Part shown: positions 7,773 through 15,431 of the stretch, piece by piece
Layout: each line of letters opens with the position of its first letter
Position numbering within the stretch: position 1 is the stretch's first letter
Assembly (NCBI GenBank): GCA_934394665.1
Contig: CAKRRS010000031.1
Coordinates: 1 to 29,281, forward strand
Reading direction: 5' to 3'
DNA from: an uncultured Acetatifactor sp.
GTDB lineage: Bacteria > Bacillota > Clostridia > Lachnospirales > Lachnospiraceae
DNA length: 29,281 nt
The notes under the pieces: generated by a model
What the model was told of the DNA's origin: nothing
Databases searched by the model: none
What the model saw: the letters and a program-made list of their open reading frames with translations, nothing else
Made by a program: the position numbers and the translations under genes

Positions 7773-8216
7773 AATATCTACCCTTTCTGAGACTAATGTC
7801 TTACTATCTATATTATGACACTGCTTCTGTCAAAGTGCTTTGTTGTCTTGTGCGCTCCGGCAGTGTGACATGTCCCAAGCTCAAAAGCTCTATTTATTAT
7901 ACCCTTTTTCCTTACATCTGACAACTGCCCGCCTCTTTATTCAGCGATTTCTAGACAGTAAAAAGGACAGTCTTGGGAGGACTGCCCTTTTTAGAGAAGG
8001 TATTTCTTTCTTATGGGGTATAGCAAAAAACTATATAATGTATTGGGGGGGGTTACGAGTATTATAATAGCATGCACTACTATTTTTGACTATTCTCAAA
8101 ATTCACAAATATTACAAAAACGCATATCTGTTTTTGTCTATTTTTCACAAAATCAGTTTGTACAATACTACCAAATCTCTGATTTTCCTGCGAAAACCTT
8201 TTCCGCTCCCGCCCCT
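7773..8216. other. Intergenic region between ftsH and GH13 gene
   Basis: A 444-bp stretch without a convincing gene. It contains a weak minus-strand promoter for the GH13 gene (TTGACA 7833–7828, TATAGA 7812–7807), a strong bidirectional terminator at 7960–7992, and a run of eight G at 8045–8052. The rest is AT-rich and shows nothing I can support. Confidence 0.5.
7960..7992. terminator. Bidirectional intrinsic terminator
   Basis: AAAAAGGACAGTC (7960–7972) and GACTGCCCTTTTT (7980–7992) pair over 13 positions with one mismatch; a T run is present in both directions. It is well placed to end the long minus-strand tilS–hpt–ftsH transcript. Confidence 0.75.
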
Positions 8217-10064
8217 TTACGAAAGTTCAGTATTCAAAAAGGAATCTGCTTTCGGCTGAAATAATGCTTCAAACTCTTCTCTGGTGATCTTTTCTTTTTC
8301 CAGCAGAAGCTTTGCACAGCTGTGAAGGACATCTTCATGCTGCAAAATAATATCCTTTGCCTTGGTGTAGCAGTCATCAATGATGTTCTTGACTTCTTTG
8401 TCGATCTCACCGGAGATCTCCTCGCTGTGTGCCTTGGCATGTGCCAGATCTTTACCGATGAAGACTTCATCATCGTCATCATCATAGCAGATCACACCGA
8501 TATGGTCTGACATACCGTAACGGGTCACCATACGACGGGCCGTCTTGGTCGCTTTCTTAATATCACTGGAAGCGCCGGTAGTAATATCACCGAAGATGAT
8601 CTCCTCTGCGATACGGCCGCCCAGGGATACCATGATATCCTCGAGCATACGGCTCTTGGTCGCAAACATCTCATCCTTCTCCGGCAGGGGCATGGTATAT
8701 CCGGCAGCTCCTACGCCGGTAGGAATGATGGATACGGTATACACCGGTCCCACATCCGGCAATACATGGAACAGGATCGCATGTCCTGCCTCGTGATACG
8801 CCGTGATCTTTTTCTCCTTGTCGGAAATGATACGACTCTTTTTCTCTGCACCGATGCCCACTTTGATGAAAGCTCTCTTGATATCCTTCTGTGCGATAAA
8901 GGAGCGGTTCTCCTTTGCCGCAATGATTGCCGCCTCGTTCAACAGGTTCTCCAGATCCGCTCCGGTAAAGCCTGCTGTGGTCTGCGCGATCTGCTGCAGA
9001 TTCACATCGTCTCCGAGGGGCTTGTTCTTCACATGCACTTTCAGAATCTCTTCTCTGCCGCCGATATCCGGGGTACCTACCGCTACCTTACGGTCGAAAC
9101 GGCCGGGACGCAGGATTGCGGGATCGAGGATATCCACACGGTTCGTTGCCGCCATGACAATGATGCCTTCATTGACGCCGAAACCGTCCATCTCTACCAG
9201 CAGCTGGTTCAGTGTCTGCTCACGTTCATCATGACCGCCGCCCATTCCGGTACCACGGCGTCTTGCCACCGCATCGATCTCATCGATAAATACGATACAG
9301 GGGGCATTGTGCTTTGCCTCTTCAAACAGGTCACGCACACGGGAAGCACCGACACCGACGAACATCTCGACGAAATCAGAGCCGGAGATACTGAAGAAAG
9401 GAACACCGGCTTCTCCTGCCACTGCCTTGGCAAGCAATGTCTTACCGGTTCCGGGAGGACCCTCTAACAGAACGCCCTTCGGAATCCTGGCTCCGACGCC
9501 GGTGTATTTTCCCGGCTCTTTCAGAAAATCAACGATCTCCTCAAGTTCCTCTTTCTCTTCCTTCAGACCGGCTACCTGAGCGAATGTGACACTCTTGTCA
9601 CCCAGAGACATCTTTGCCCGGCTCTTGCCGAAGTTCATCATCTTGCCGTTACCGCCGCCTGCCTGCTGGGCGTTCATCATCATGAACAGGAACACGCCCA
9701 CTCCCAGTACTACCAGCATAGGCAGCATATAGGTCAGGAACCAGTTCTCTCTCTCAATATCATTGACCACCGGGTCAAATCCATACTCGCGAACCAGTGT
9801 CTCCAGTTCCGTGATATCGGTTGCATACAGTTTGTGGTTCACACCGTTTTTCATCTGGATCTCCAGATAACCGGTCGGTGCTTCTCCGTTGGGGTTCACT
9901 ACAACCTCCGATACATTACCGGCATCCAGATCGGCAATGAATTCTGCTCTGGTGTACTCGTCTTCCCTGTTGTTCAACAGATTCAGCCCGACGATGACCA
10001 TGACCAGAAGGATAATAAATATAAAATATGAGTTAAATGTTTTGCCGTTTTGTTTCAACTTCAC
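8217..10064 (-). CDS. ftsH: ATP-dependent zinc metalloprotease FtsH
   Basis: A 615-residue membrane AAA+ protease that degrades damaged membrane proteins and short-lived regulators as a hexamer. Visible in order: TM1 (about 13–30), an extracytoplasmic domain, TM2 (about 109–128), the AAA domain with Walker A GPPGTGKT (about 201–208), Walker [10 protein letters not shown], the second region of homology [20 protein letters not shown], and the zinc protease motif HEAGH. Length is normal. An acidic run CYDDDDDEV in the protease domain is slightly unusual. The start is GTG at 10064 with AGGAGG just upstream. It is the last gene of tilS–hpt–ftsH, 15 bp after hpt, an order conserved from Bacillus to Clostridia. 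Confidence 0.97.
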   Translation of the reverse strand: MKLKQNGKTFNSYFIFIILLVMVIVGLNLLNNREDEYTRAEFIADLDAGNVSEVVVNPNGEAPTGYLEIQMKNGVNHKLYATDITELETLVREYGFDPVVNDIERENWFLTYMLPMLVVLGVGVFLFMMMNAQQAGGGNGKMMNFGKSRAKMSLGDKSVTFAQVAGLKEEKEELEEIVDFLKEPGKYTGVGARIPKGVLLEGPPGTGKTLLAKAVAGEAGVPFFSISGSDFVEMFVGVGASRVRDLFEEAKHNAPCIVFIDEIDAVARRRGTGMGGGHDEREQTLNQLLVEMDGFGVNEGIIVMAATNRVDILDPAILRPGRFDRKVAVGTPDIGGREEILKVHVKNKPLGDDVNLQQIAQTTAGFTGADLENLLNEAAIIAAKENRSFIAQKDIKRAFIKVGIGAEKKSRIISDKEKKITAYHEAGHAILFHVLPDVGPVYTVSIIPTGVGAAGYTMPLPEKDEMFATKSRMLEDIMVSLGGRIAEEIIFGDITTGASSDIKKATKTARRMVTRYGMSDHIGVICYDDDDDEVFIGKDLAHAKAHSEEISGEIDKEVKNIIDDCYTKAKDIILQHEDVLHSCAKLLLEKEKITREEFEALFQPKADSFLNTELS

Positions 10065-10079
10065 GGGCCTCCTATATCA

Positions 10080-10604
10080 TTAATCGAACTCTACCACACC
10101 AATGTAAGGCAGGTTACGATATCTCTGATCATAATCCAGACCATAGCCCACTACAAATTCATCAGGAATGTTGAATCCTGTATAGTCCACATGTACGTCG
10201 ATCACTCTTCTCTCCGGTTTGTCCAGAAGGGTGCACAGACGTAAGGATGCGGGACCTCTGTCTTTCAGCATCTCCAACAGGTAGCTTAAGGTTCTTCCGC
10301 TGTCCACGATATCCTCTACTACGATTACTTCCTTGTCCTTCAGGGATTCATCCAGATCCTTGACGATCTTGACCACACCGCTGGACTTGGTGTCACTGCC
10401 ATAACTGGATACAGACATGAAGTCCAGAGATACGGGAACGGTGATTCTCTTTGCCAGCTCACACATGAAAAAGCTGCCGCCCTTCAGTACACATACAAGG
10501 TGTACCTGCTTGCCCGCATAGTCCTTGCTGATCTGCTCGCCGATCTCCTGTATCCTCTTATCTACTTCCTCTTCTGTCAACAGTACTCTGATATGTTCTG
10601 CCAT
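10080..10604 (-). CDS. hpt: Hypoxanthine phosphoribosyltransferase
   Basis: A 174-residue purine-salvage enzyme that joins hypoxanthine or guanine to PRPP to give IMP or GMP in the cytoplasm. The PRPP-binding loop VIVVEDIVDSGRT (about 93–105), the early VLKGGSFFM loop and the C-terminal DEFVVGYGLDYDQRYRNLP segment are all present, and length is typical. It sits 21 bp after tilS and 15 bp before ftsH on the same strand. In Bacillus the adjacent TilS and HprT proteins are reported to act together on ftsH expression, so the linkage is probably functional as well as transcriptional. Start ATG at 10604 with GGAAGG upstream. Confidence 0.96.
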   Translation of the reverse strand: MAEHIRVLLTEEEVDKRIQEIGEQISKDYAGKQVHLVCVLKGGSFFMCELAKRITVPVSLDFMSVSSYGSDTKSSGVVKIVKDLDESLKDKEVIVVEDIVDSGRTLSYLLEMLKDRGPASLRLCTLLDKPERRVIDVHVDYTGFNIPDEFVVGYGLDYDQRYRNLPYIGVVEFD

Positions 10605-10625
10605 TTTCTTTTGTCCTTCCGCTTC

Positions 10626-12116
10626 CTACGCGAACTCCTTTCTTATGAATTGTACCTCTAAAATACGTTTTGTATTCTCTGTAACTTTATAATATTCGCT
10701 GATACGGTATCCCACGACCCACAATATGTGGTCATCTTCTGCCAGAAGCGGCAGTCTGTCACGCTCTGTGCGTGGGATTTTCTGATCGACCAGGAAACTT
10801 TTGAGTGACTTGTGAAGCATTCCGCCCCTGCCGTCGGCAATGCTCAGATAGTCTCCCGTCTGCCTCGTCCGTACCATCGGACATTTTTTTATTTTATCAT
10901 AATCAAACCATTTCGTATACCGATTTGTGGGAACTTCTTGGTTTTTTTCCGATGCAGGTTCCCGGACACAATATTGCAAAGTTCCGGATGCACATACCAT
11001 ACTACCCGTCGATCCGAAGGCCGTTTGCAACATCTGTGTTTGTAGAAAAGTCGCTTCCCGCTTTAAATCATCCTTATCTTCTCTTTCCACAAGCAGCACA
11101 ACTTTATCATATTCCCGTCTGCCCCGGATCCCGAATGGCAGGCAGATTGTCCTGTTGCCGTCCTGCGTAAACAGGGTAAGCAGTTCCTGAATATGCTTAT
11201 AGGTAATGTCTTTCTGCCCCGGGGACAGCTGTTTTACTTCTTCATATAAAAGTCTCTTGCGGATTACCGGGTGCAAAGCAAGAAATGCTTTTACTGCAAC
11301 GTATATTCCCGCAATTTCCCGTTTCTCCGGGAATTCCGCTTCACATTTCCCGGCCATTCCGCCATACCGGACACATTTTTTAGCTGCTTCCTGCGTCTGC
11401 AATTCCAGATATTCTTCTGTCTCCGCCATCAGTTCCGCTGTCTGGTTCATGTGGGCTACACACCCTTTTACGATATTTTCTTCCGCATACGGCAAAATGT
11501 GGTGCCTGATCCGATTTCTGGTATAGTCGTCCTCATCATTGGTCGCGTCCTTGCAATAAGGAATTCCCCTCTGTTGCAGAAGCTCTTCGATCTCCGTGCG
11601 TTCCAGGCACAGAATCGGGCGGATGATCTCATCTCTCACCGGCAGGATGCTTGCCAGTCCCCGGATCCCGCTTCCGCGAAACAAATGAAACAGCTGGGTC
11701 TCGCTACGGTCATTGCTGTTGTGTGCTACCGCGATCTTCGCTGCTCCCCATTCCCTCGCAGTTTTTTCAAACGCTTCGTATCTCGTCCTGCGGCCCGCTT
11801 CCTCTTCGGAGAGTTTCTCCCTATGGGCTCTGTCTCTCACATCTGCCTGCGTCAGGAAAAAGGGAAGATTGTTCTCCGTGCACAGTTGCTCTACATAATG
11901 TGCATCCTCCCCTGCCTCTGTCCGGATACCGTGATTTACATGTACCACAGCAATATCGAGCGGATGCGCTTTTTGCCATTCCAGTAATAAAAATAAGAGG
12001 CAAACGGAGTCTGCCCCTCCGGAGACACCGACTACCACTCTGTCACCCTCCTGCAGCATTTGGTGCTCTTTCATATATGAAAATACTTTTTCCCGTGTAT
12101 CTGTCCATGTACTCAT
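10626..12116 (-). CDS. tilS: tRNA(Ile)-lysidine synthase
   Basis: A 496-residue N-type ATP pyrophosphatase that adds lysine to C34 of tRNA-Ile with anticodon CAU, changing both its codon reading and its charging. The PP-loop SGGADS lies at residues 32–37. Also visible are HVNHGIR, the NDRSETQLFHLFRGSGIRGL segment and RNRIRHHILP, followed by the C-terminal TilS domain (FLVDQKIPRTERDRLPLL). The length agrees with Firmicute TilS. It is essential in bacteria that use this pathway. It heads the tilS–hpt–ftsH group; a TATAAT lies at 12173–12168 on the minus strand but I see no good -35. Confidence 0.95.
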   Translation of the reverse strand: MSTWTDTREKVFSYMKEHQMLQEGDRVVVGVSGGADSVCLLFLLLEWQKAHPLDIAVVHVNHGIRTEAGEDAHYVEQLCTENNLPFFLTQADVRDRAHREKLSEEEAGRRTRYEAFEKTAREWGAAKIAVAHNSNDRSETQLFHLFRGSGIRGLASILPVRDEIIRPILCLERTEIEELLQQRGIPYCKDATNDEDDYTRNRIRHHILPYAEENIVKGCVAHMNQTAELMAETEEYLELQTQEAAKKCVRYGGMAGKCEAEFPEKREIAGIYVAVKAFLALHPVIRKRLLYEEVKQLSPGQKDITYKHIQELLTLFTQDGNRTICLPFGIRGRREYDKVVLLVEREDKDDLKREATFLQTQMLQTAFGSTGSMVCASGTLQYCVREPASEKNQEVPTNRYTKWFDYDKIKKCPMVRTRQTGDYLSIADGRGGMLHKSLKSFLVDQKIPRTERDRLPLLAEDDHILWVVGYRISEYYKVTENTKRILEVQFIRKEFA

Positions 12117-12263
12117 ATGTTTACTCTATCCTAATCAGATTGCAGCTATTCAAAATCTTTCAATAACATTATACCTAAAATACAGGCTAAGCGCCATTAT
12201 AATTTACTGTAACCATTCAAAACTGCATTCGCAAAAGCACTCTTTCAGAACGTTCTTTTTGCT

Positions 12264-13442
12264 TTACCTATTCTCCCAAAAACACACTACCAGCACCGTC
12301 ATATCATCCCGGATCCGCCCACCGCCGGCGCAGATCGCGTAGGACAAAATCTTTTCCGCGATTTCCTGCGGATTTTGTTCTTCCAGGCCGTCGATCATCT
12401 CTGCCATACGTTCCTCTCCGTCTTCCATCATATCCAGCACGCCATCCGTCACCATGACCAGAAGATCTCCGGGATGCAGATTGCAGACTTTTCTCTCTAT
12501 CGGTGCCTTTTGGAAAATGCCTAACGGCAGGCTCTCTCCGCCGATACATTCCACCCCTGTGCTGTTCTTCCAAAAACACGCCGCGCCGCCTACCTTACAG
12601 ATCTCGCACTCTCCTGTATACAGATCCAGGCTGCAGATATCCACCGTGGGATGATCGTCTTCCTCATTTTGTGCGTATAGCGCGGAATTCAACAAATTGA
12701 CAGAAGGCTCGTTGCCGAAACCGACCTCCAGCATTTTCTCCATCAGGTCCAGCACTCTGCTGCTTCCCTTGCCGGCTTCCTCGCCGGAACCCGTACCGTC
12801 TGACATAAGAAGCGTCAGCTTCCCCCGTTCGGATTCCAAAGTGGCATACTGATCCCCGGACACTTTCTCCCCTTCTTTTACCGCACGGCTCACCCCGGTC
12901 AGTGCGATATACCCGGGCTCTTCCGTGAAAAGAAAACATTGCGGCTCCCGTTCTACCAGATAAGGACTTCCCGGAGATGGCTGCAGGTGCTTTTTCAACA
13001 GTACGGTCAGCATATCTGCTACCTGTGTTGCTTTGCAATGTCTTCCGTCCGTGGACAGTGTCATACTGATCCCCATACCGCGGACATCCCGCAGATAACA
13101 GAGTTCCTTTGCCGTGATGCCTTCTGCCCACAGTGCCTGTGTCAGATTCCTTTTCTTTCTCTCCGGAAGTGGCAGATACTCCAGCTCTTCTCCAGCTACG
13201 CGCTCCATGATCTTCGCAACTTCCTGCAAGTGCTCTCCCATGATCTGTCTGCTTTGCTGAAACAGGCAGTTTTCCAGAACTCCCTGCCTGTCATTCCCCG
13301 TGATCTGTATCTCCTGTCGGAAGCTTTTCCCCAGTTCTTCAAAGCTCTCCGCATATCCCATTAATTTCTGCCGGCACAGCATCGTCACCTGTGCGCGCTG
13401 CTCCTGTCCCAAGCCTTCCCGTTTCTTTTTTCCCAGTATCAT
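12264..13442 (-). CDS. spoIIE: SpoIIE-type serine phosphatase lacking the membrane domain
   Basis: A 392-residue PP2C-type phosphatase. The C-terminal catalytic domain has SDGTGSG (214–220, metal ligand Asp215), VDICSLDLYTGECEICKVGG, LLVMVTDGVLD (Asp333) and RDDMTVLVV (about 378–386), as in SpoIIE, which dephosphorylates SpoIIAA to release sigma-F in the forespore. Full SpoIIE has about 800 residues with some ten N-terminal membrane helices; here the protein begins near the central linker and has no membrane segment. The start at 13442 is chosen because GAAAGGGG lies just upstream and a TTG further up at 13499 falls inside the promoter. Position between divIC and tilS matches the usual locus. 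It may be a SpoIIE variant or a cytosolic paralogue. Confidence 0.82.
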   Translation of the reverse strand: MILGKKKREGLGQEQRAQVTMLCRQKLMGYAESFEELGKSFRQEIQITGNDRQGVLENCLFQQSRQIMGEHLQEVAKIMERVAGEELEYLPLPERKKRNLTQALWAEGITAKELCYLRDVRGMGISMTLSTDGRHCKATQVADMLTVLLKKHLQPSPGSPYLVEREPQCFLFTEEPGYIALTGVSRAVKEGEKVSGDQYATLESERGKLTLLMSDGTGSGEEAGKGSSRVLDLMEKMLEVGFGNEPSVNLLNSALYAQNEEDDHPTVDICSLDLYTGECEICKVGGAACFWKNSTGVECIGGESLPLGIFQKAPIERKVCNLHPGDLLVMVTDGVLDMMEDGEERMAEMIDGLEEQNPQEIAEKILSYAICAGGGRIRDDMTVLVVCFWENR

Positions 13443-13466
13443 CTCTGCACCCCTTTCTGTCCACAG

Positions 13467-13500
13467 ATTATAGGGCAGGCTGCATTTTGTTTTTGTCAAA
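13467..13500 (-). promoter_or_regulatory. Spo0A-type promoter of spoIIE with 0A box
   Basis: On the minus strand, TTGACA (13499–13494) and TATAAT (13472–13467) are separated by 21 bp, too long for ordinary sigma-A use. TTTGTCAAA on the plus strand (13492–13500) matches the Spo0A box TTTGTCRAA and overlaps the -35. The Bacillus spoIIE and spoIIG promoters have the same architecture, with 21–22 bp spacers and Spo0A~P activation. Confidence 0.7.
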
Positions 13501-13531
13501 TCGAGGGGAGTAAGCCTTCATATTTTGCGAC

Positions 13532-13570
13532 AAAAAAAGCAGGGCACCTGTTCAGAATCGGTTTCCCTGC
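13532..13570 (-). terminator. Terminator of the yabP–yabQ–divIC transcript
   Basis: On the minus strand GCAGGG (13570–13565) pairs with CCCTGC (13544–13539), extended by ACC/GGT beyond a small bulge, and is followed by seven T (complement of 13532–13538). It begins at the divIC stop and insulates spoIIE from upstream transcription. Confidence 0.75.
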
Positions 13571-13885
13571 TTAATTATCTTCCTTAAAAAGGATTTCTCC
13601 TTCGTATACCAGTCCGAGCTTATCCTTCGCAACTTCTTCCACATAAGCTTTGGTCTGCGTGTACTTACGATACTCCTCGATCTGCTCCGTTCTGGCGTTC
13701 TCCGCATCGATCTGCGTGCTCAGGCTCGCAATCTGGGTATCATAGGTCGCAATCTTCTGTTTTAATTCGATGCTCCGTACCGCAACCACTACCATAATCA
13801 TCAATACGACCAGGCTCACCAGGAACATACTGAAACGGTTCTGTGGTTTCCTGCGATAGGCAGCTCTTATCCTTCTCCTTGCCAT
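13571..13885 (-). CDS. divIC: Septum formation initiator (DivIC/FtsB family)
   Basis: A 104-residue bitopic division protein. A basic N-terminus (ARRRIRAAYRRK) precedes one membrane helix (about 19–37, MFLVSLVVLMIMVVVAV), then a coiled coil (ELKQKIATYDTQIASLSTQI region) and the conserved C-terminal VAKDKLGLVYEGEI motif. DivIC forms a complex with FtsL and DivIB at the septum and is needed for both vegetative and sporulation division. The ATG at 13885 is preferred over 13906 because AGAGGAG lies eight bases upstream of it. The gene overlaps the 3' end of yabQ by about 146 nt in a different frame, and is followed by a terminator. Confidence 0.88.
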   Translation of the reverse strand: MARRRIRAAYRRKPQNRFSMFLVSLVVLMIMVVVAVRSIELKQKIATYDTQIASLSTQIDAENARTEQIEEYRKYTQTKAYVEEVAKDKLGLVYEGEILFKEDN

Positions 13886-14288
13886 ACGCACGTCTCCTCT
13901 TAACAAACATTTTAAGCATTTTTATAAGGCTCGTCAACTGCTTTTTTAACCACCTGTCAAGAATATGAATTGCCGATCGGACAGGCTTTAACATGGTGTT
14001 CAGTCCCCATGCCGTATATTTCACAAAAAAGAGGCTGCATGTCTTATGGTACAGATACATTCCCATAAGCGCCCCCATCACGGCAAACCAGCGCAGATTG
14101 CCGTTGCTCTCATGAAACATGAGTAAAAAAACTTTTCCGGCACAATAGATCCAGAAGGTCAGATCCTCCAGAGATACCATTCCGTCACTGTGTGGAAACA
14201 CTCTTCGCAATATCCGCAGTATATCATACAAAAAGGTGATCCACAGTCCCAACAGAAATGAATGCAGAAGAAAGCTGTTTTCATCCAT
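13740..14288 (-). CDS. yabQ: Spore cortex biosynthesis protein YabQ
   Basis: A 182-residue membrane protein. The N-terminal two-thirds match YabQ: MDENSFLLHSFLLGLWITFLY with YDILRILRRVF, then further hydrophobic segments (about 43–58 and 65–82). In Bacillus YabQ is a sigma-E-dependent membrane protein around the forespore that is needed for cortex formation. Its ATG shares one base with the TGA of yabP (TGATG), so translation is coupled. The last ~48 residues, after MFVKRRR, are read out of frame over the start of divIC and look unconserved; this long overlap is the odd feature of the gene. Confidence 0.85.
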   Translation of the reverse strand: MDENSFLLHSFLLGLWITFLYDILRILRRVFPHSDGMVSLEDLTFWIYCAGKVFLLMFHESNGNLRWFAVMGALMGMYLYHKTCSLFFVKYTAWGLNTMLKPVRSAIHILDRWLKKQLTSLIKMLKMFVKRRRAYGKEKDKSCLSQETTEPFQYVPGEPGRIDDYGSGCGTEHRIKTEDCDL

Positions 14289-14575
14289 CAGCGGAACAGC
14301 CTGCCGAGAAAGGATTCCTGTTTTTCCCCGTTTGCTGCGGTGTCCGAATACACAAAACTGTCAATTCGTCCGTCAATATCCACTTCTCCCTTGTCTAACG
14401 TCAGCCGGTTTACATGCAGTTCATTGCCGCGGATCATCAGCATCCCCTGTTCTGTTTCCAATAAAATCTCACGCAAGTCAAAAGAAAGCACATCATTGAC
14501 GCCGTTCACGGTACAGGTCCGCCTGTTGGTCATGATCACCTTATGCATCCGTCCTGTTGCATTCAAATCTTCCAT
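14288..14575 (-). CDS. yabP: Sporulation protein YabP
   Basis: A 95-residue YabP-family protein. The family core is clear: RRTCTVNGVNDVLSFDL followed by EILLETEQGMLMIRGNELHV, LTLDKGEVDIDGRIDSFVYS and a basic tail. YabP is a sigma-E-controlled mother-cell protein needed for normal spore cortex formation with YabQ, with which it is coupled by a TGATG overlap. I chose the ATG at 14575 because the family usually starts just ahead of the HKVIMTNRR motif and GGGGA lies close upstream. A longer frame from 14638 adds 21 residues and cannot be excluded. A sigma-E-like promoter lies upstream at 14692–14663. Confidence 0.85.
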   Translation of the reverse strand: MEDLNATGRMHKVIMTNRRTCTVNGVNDVLSFDLREILLETEQGMLMIRGNELHVNRLTLDKGEVDIDGRIDSFVYSDTAANGEKQESFLGRLFR

Positions 14576-14662
14576 AGAATCCCCATCCTTCCACCTGACG
14601 ATAACGGTTCCTAATATAATTCTGATATTGTTATTCATAGTTTTCCGGAACGGTTACAATTC

Positions 14663-14692
14663 ATTCTATGGGAGATTCTTAGAAATTATACC
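14663..14692 (-). promoter_or_regulatory. Sigma-E-like promoter of yabPQ
   Basis: On the minus strand, GGTATAAT (14692–14685), a 14-bp spacer and CATAGAAT (14670–14663). The sigma-E consensus is about GKMATATT, 14–15 bp, CATACAHT, so the -10 matches seven of eight and the -35 six of eight. The position just after rqcP and ahead of yabP fits mother-cell control of yabPQ known from Bacillus. Confidence 0.55.
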
Positions 14693-14695
14693 TGA

Positions 14696-14935
14696 TCACA
14701 CATAACGGAAGAGTTCTTTTGCCTCGTCTTTTTTCACGGTTTCCTGCACATCCAGTACTTCCACTTTTACTTCTTTATTGCCGAAAGAGATGGTAATAAC
14801 ATCTCCTTCTTTCACATTTGCGGAAGCCTTCGCAGGCTTGTCATTGATCAGTACTCTGCCGCTGTCACACGCCTCATTTGCTACGGTACGTCGCTTGATC
14901 AGTCGGGATACTTTTAAATATTTATCCAATCTCAT
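14696..14935 (-). CDS. rqcP: S4-domain ribosome quality-control factor RqcP (YabO)
   Basis: A 79-residue protein that is almost entirely an S4 RNA-binding domain: MRLDKYLKVSRLIKRRTVAN, then RVLINDKPAKASANVKEGD and a short tail. The Hsp15/YabO family binds the stalled 50S subunit; in Firmicutes RqcP works with RqcH to drive C-terminal alanine tailing of incomplete chains. Length and gene order (hup–rqcP–yabP) match the conserved locus. The start at 14935 has AGGTGAT upstream. The hup terminator lies between it and hup, so it is transcribed separately or by readthrough. Confidence 0.9.
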   Translation of the reverse strand: MRLDKYLKVSRLIKRRTVANEACDSGRVLINDKPAKASANVKEGDVITISFGNKEVKVEVLDVQETVKKDEAKELFRYV

Positions 14936-14950
14936 CTTTTATCACCTTTC

Positions 14951-14989
14951 AAATAAAAGAGACCCGAAAGGTTGTCCCTTCGAGTCTCT
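14951..14989 (-). terminator. Terminator of hup
   Basis: On the minus strand AGAGACTCGAAGGG (14989–14976) pairs, with two mismatches, with CCTTTCGGGTCTCT (14971–14958), followed by TTTATTT (complement of 14951–14957). It lies 17 nt after the hup stop codon. Confidence 0.75.
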
Positions 14990-15006
14990 GAAAATACGTC
15001 GTTCTA

Positions 15007-15282
15007 TTAAGCGTTCAGCATATCCTTTAATGCCTTACCAGCCTTGAACTTAGGAGCCTTGGAAGCAGCGATCTTCATGGGTTCGCCACTCTGAGGATTT
15101 CTACCCTCTCTTGCTGCTCTGCTGGATACTTCGAAAGTACCGAAGCCAACTAACTGAACCTTACCATCCTTCTTTAACTCTTCAGCAACAACATCTGTGA
15201 AAGCCTTTAATGCCTTCTCTGCGTCCTTCTTGGAAAGACCAGCCTGATCAGCCATAGCTGCAACTAATTCTGTTTTGTTCAT
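15007..15282 (-). CDS. hup: HU-family DNA-binding protein
   Basis: A 91-residue HU histone-like protein. It begins MNKTELVAAMADQAGLSKKD and shows VQLVGFGTFEVSSRAAREGR, the DNA-binding arm with NPQSGEPMKI (RNP motif), and the C-terminal FKAGKALKDMLN. HU dimers bend and compact DNA throughout the nucleoid. The start at 15282 is fixed by AGGAGG ten bases upstream; the longer open frame to 15387 runs through the promoter. Transcription comes from its own strong promoter and stops at a terminator before rqcP. In Clostridia a hup gene commonly occupies this spot next to rqcP. Confidence 0.96.
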   Translation of the reverse strand: MNKTELVAAMADQAGLSKKDAEKALKAFTDVVAEELKKDGKVQLVGFGTFEVSSRAAREGRNPQSGEPMKIAASKAPKFKAGKALKDMLNA

Positions 15283-15358
15283 ATTGAACTCCTCCTGTAA
15301 TGAGTTTTCGTGATTAATTTTACGCTCGAAAATAGTTCTTTTGAAACGTCTATACATA

Positions 15359-15387
15359 TATATATCCGTTTTTATCCCTTTTGTCAA
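15359..15387 (-). promoter_or_regulatory. Sigma-A promoter of hup
   Basis: On the minus strand TTGACA (15387–15382), a 17-bp spacer and TATATA (15364–15359). The predicted start near 15352 gives a leader of about 70 nt ending in AGGAGG. Confidence 0.7.
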
Positions 15388-15431
15388 GGTTTTTCCGCAT
15401 ATTTACGGCATTTCCTGCTCATCCCCACAGA

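Noticed and set aside
13443..13499. Upstream TTG start of the spoIIE frame
   Set aside because: This stretch contains the TTGACA and TATAAT promoter elements, and GAAAGGGG is placed for the ATG at 13442.
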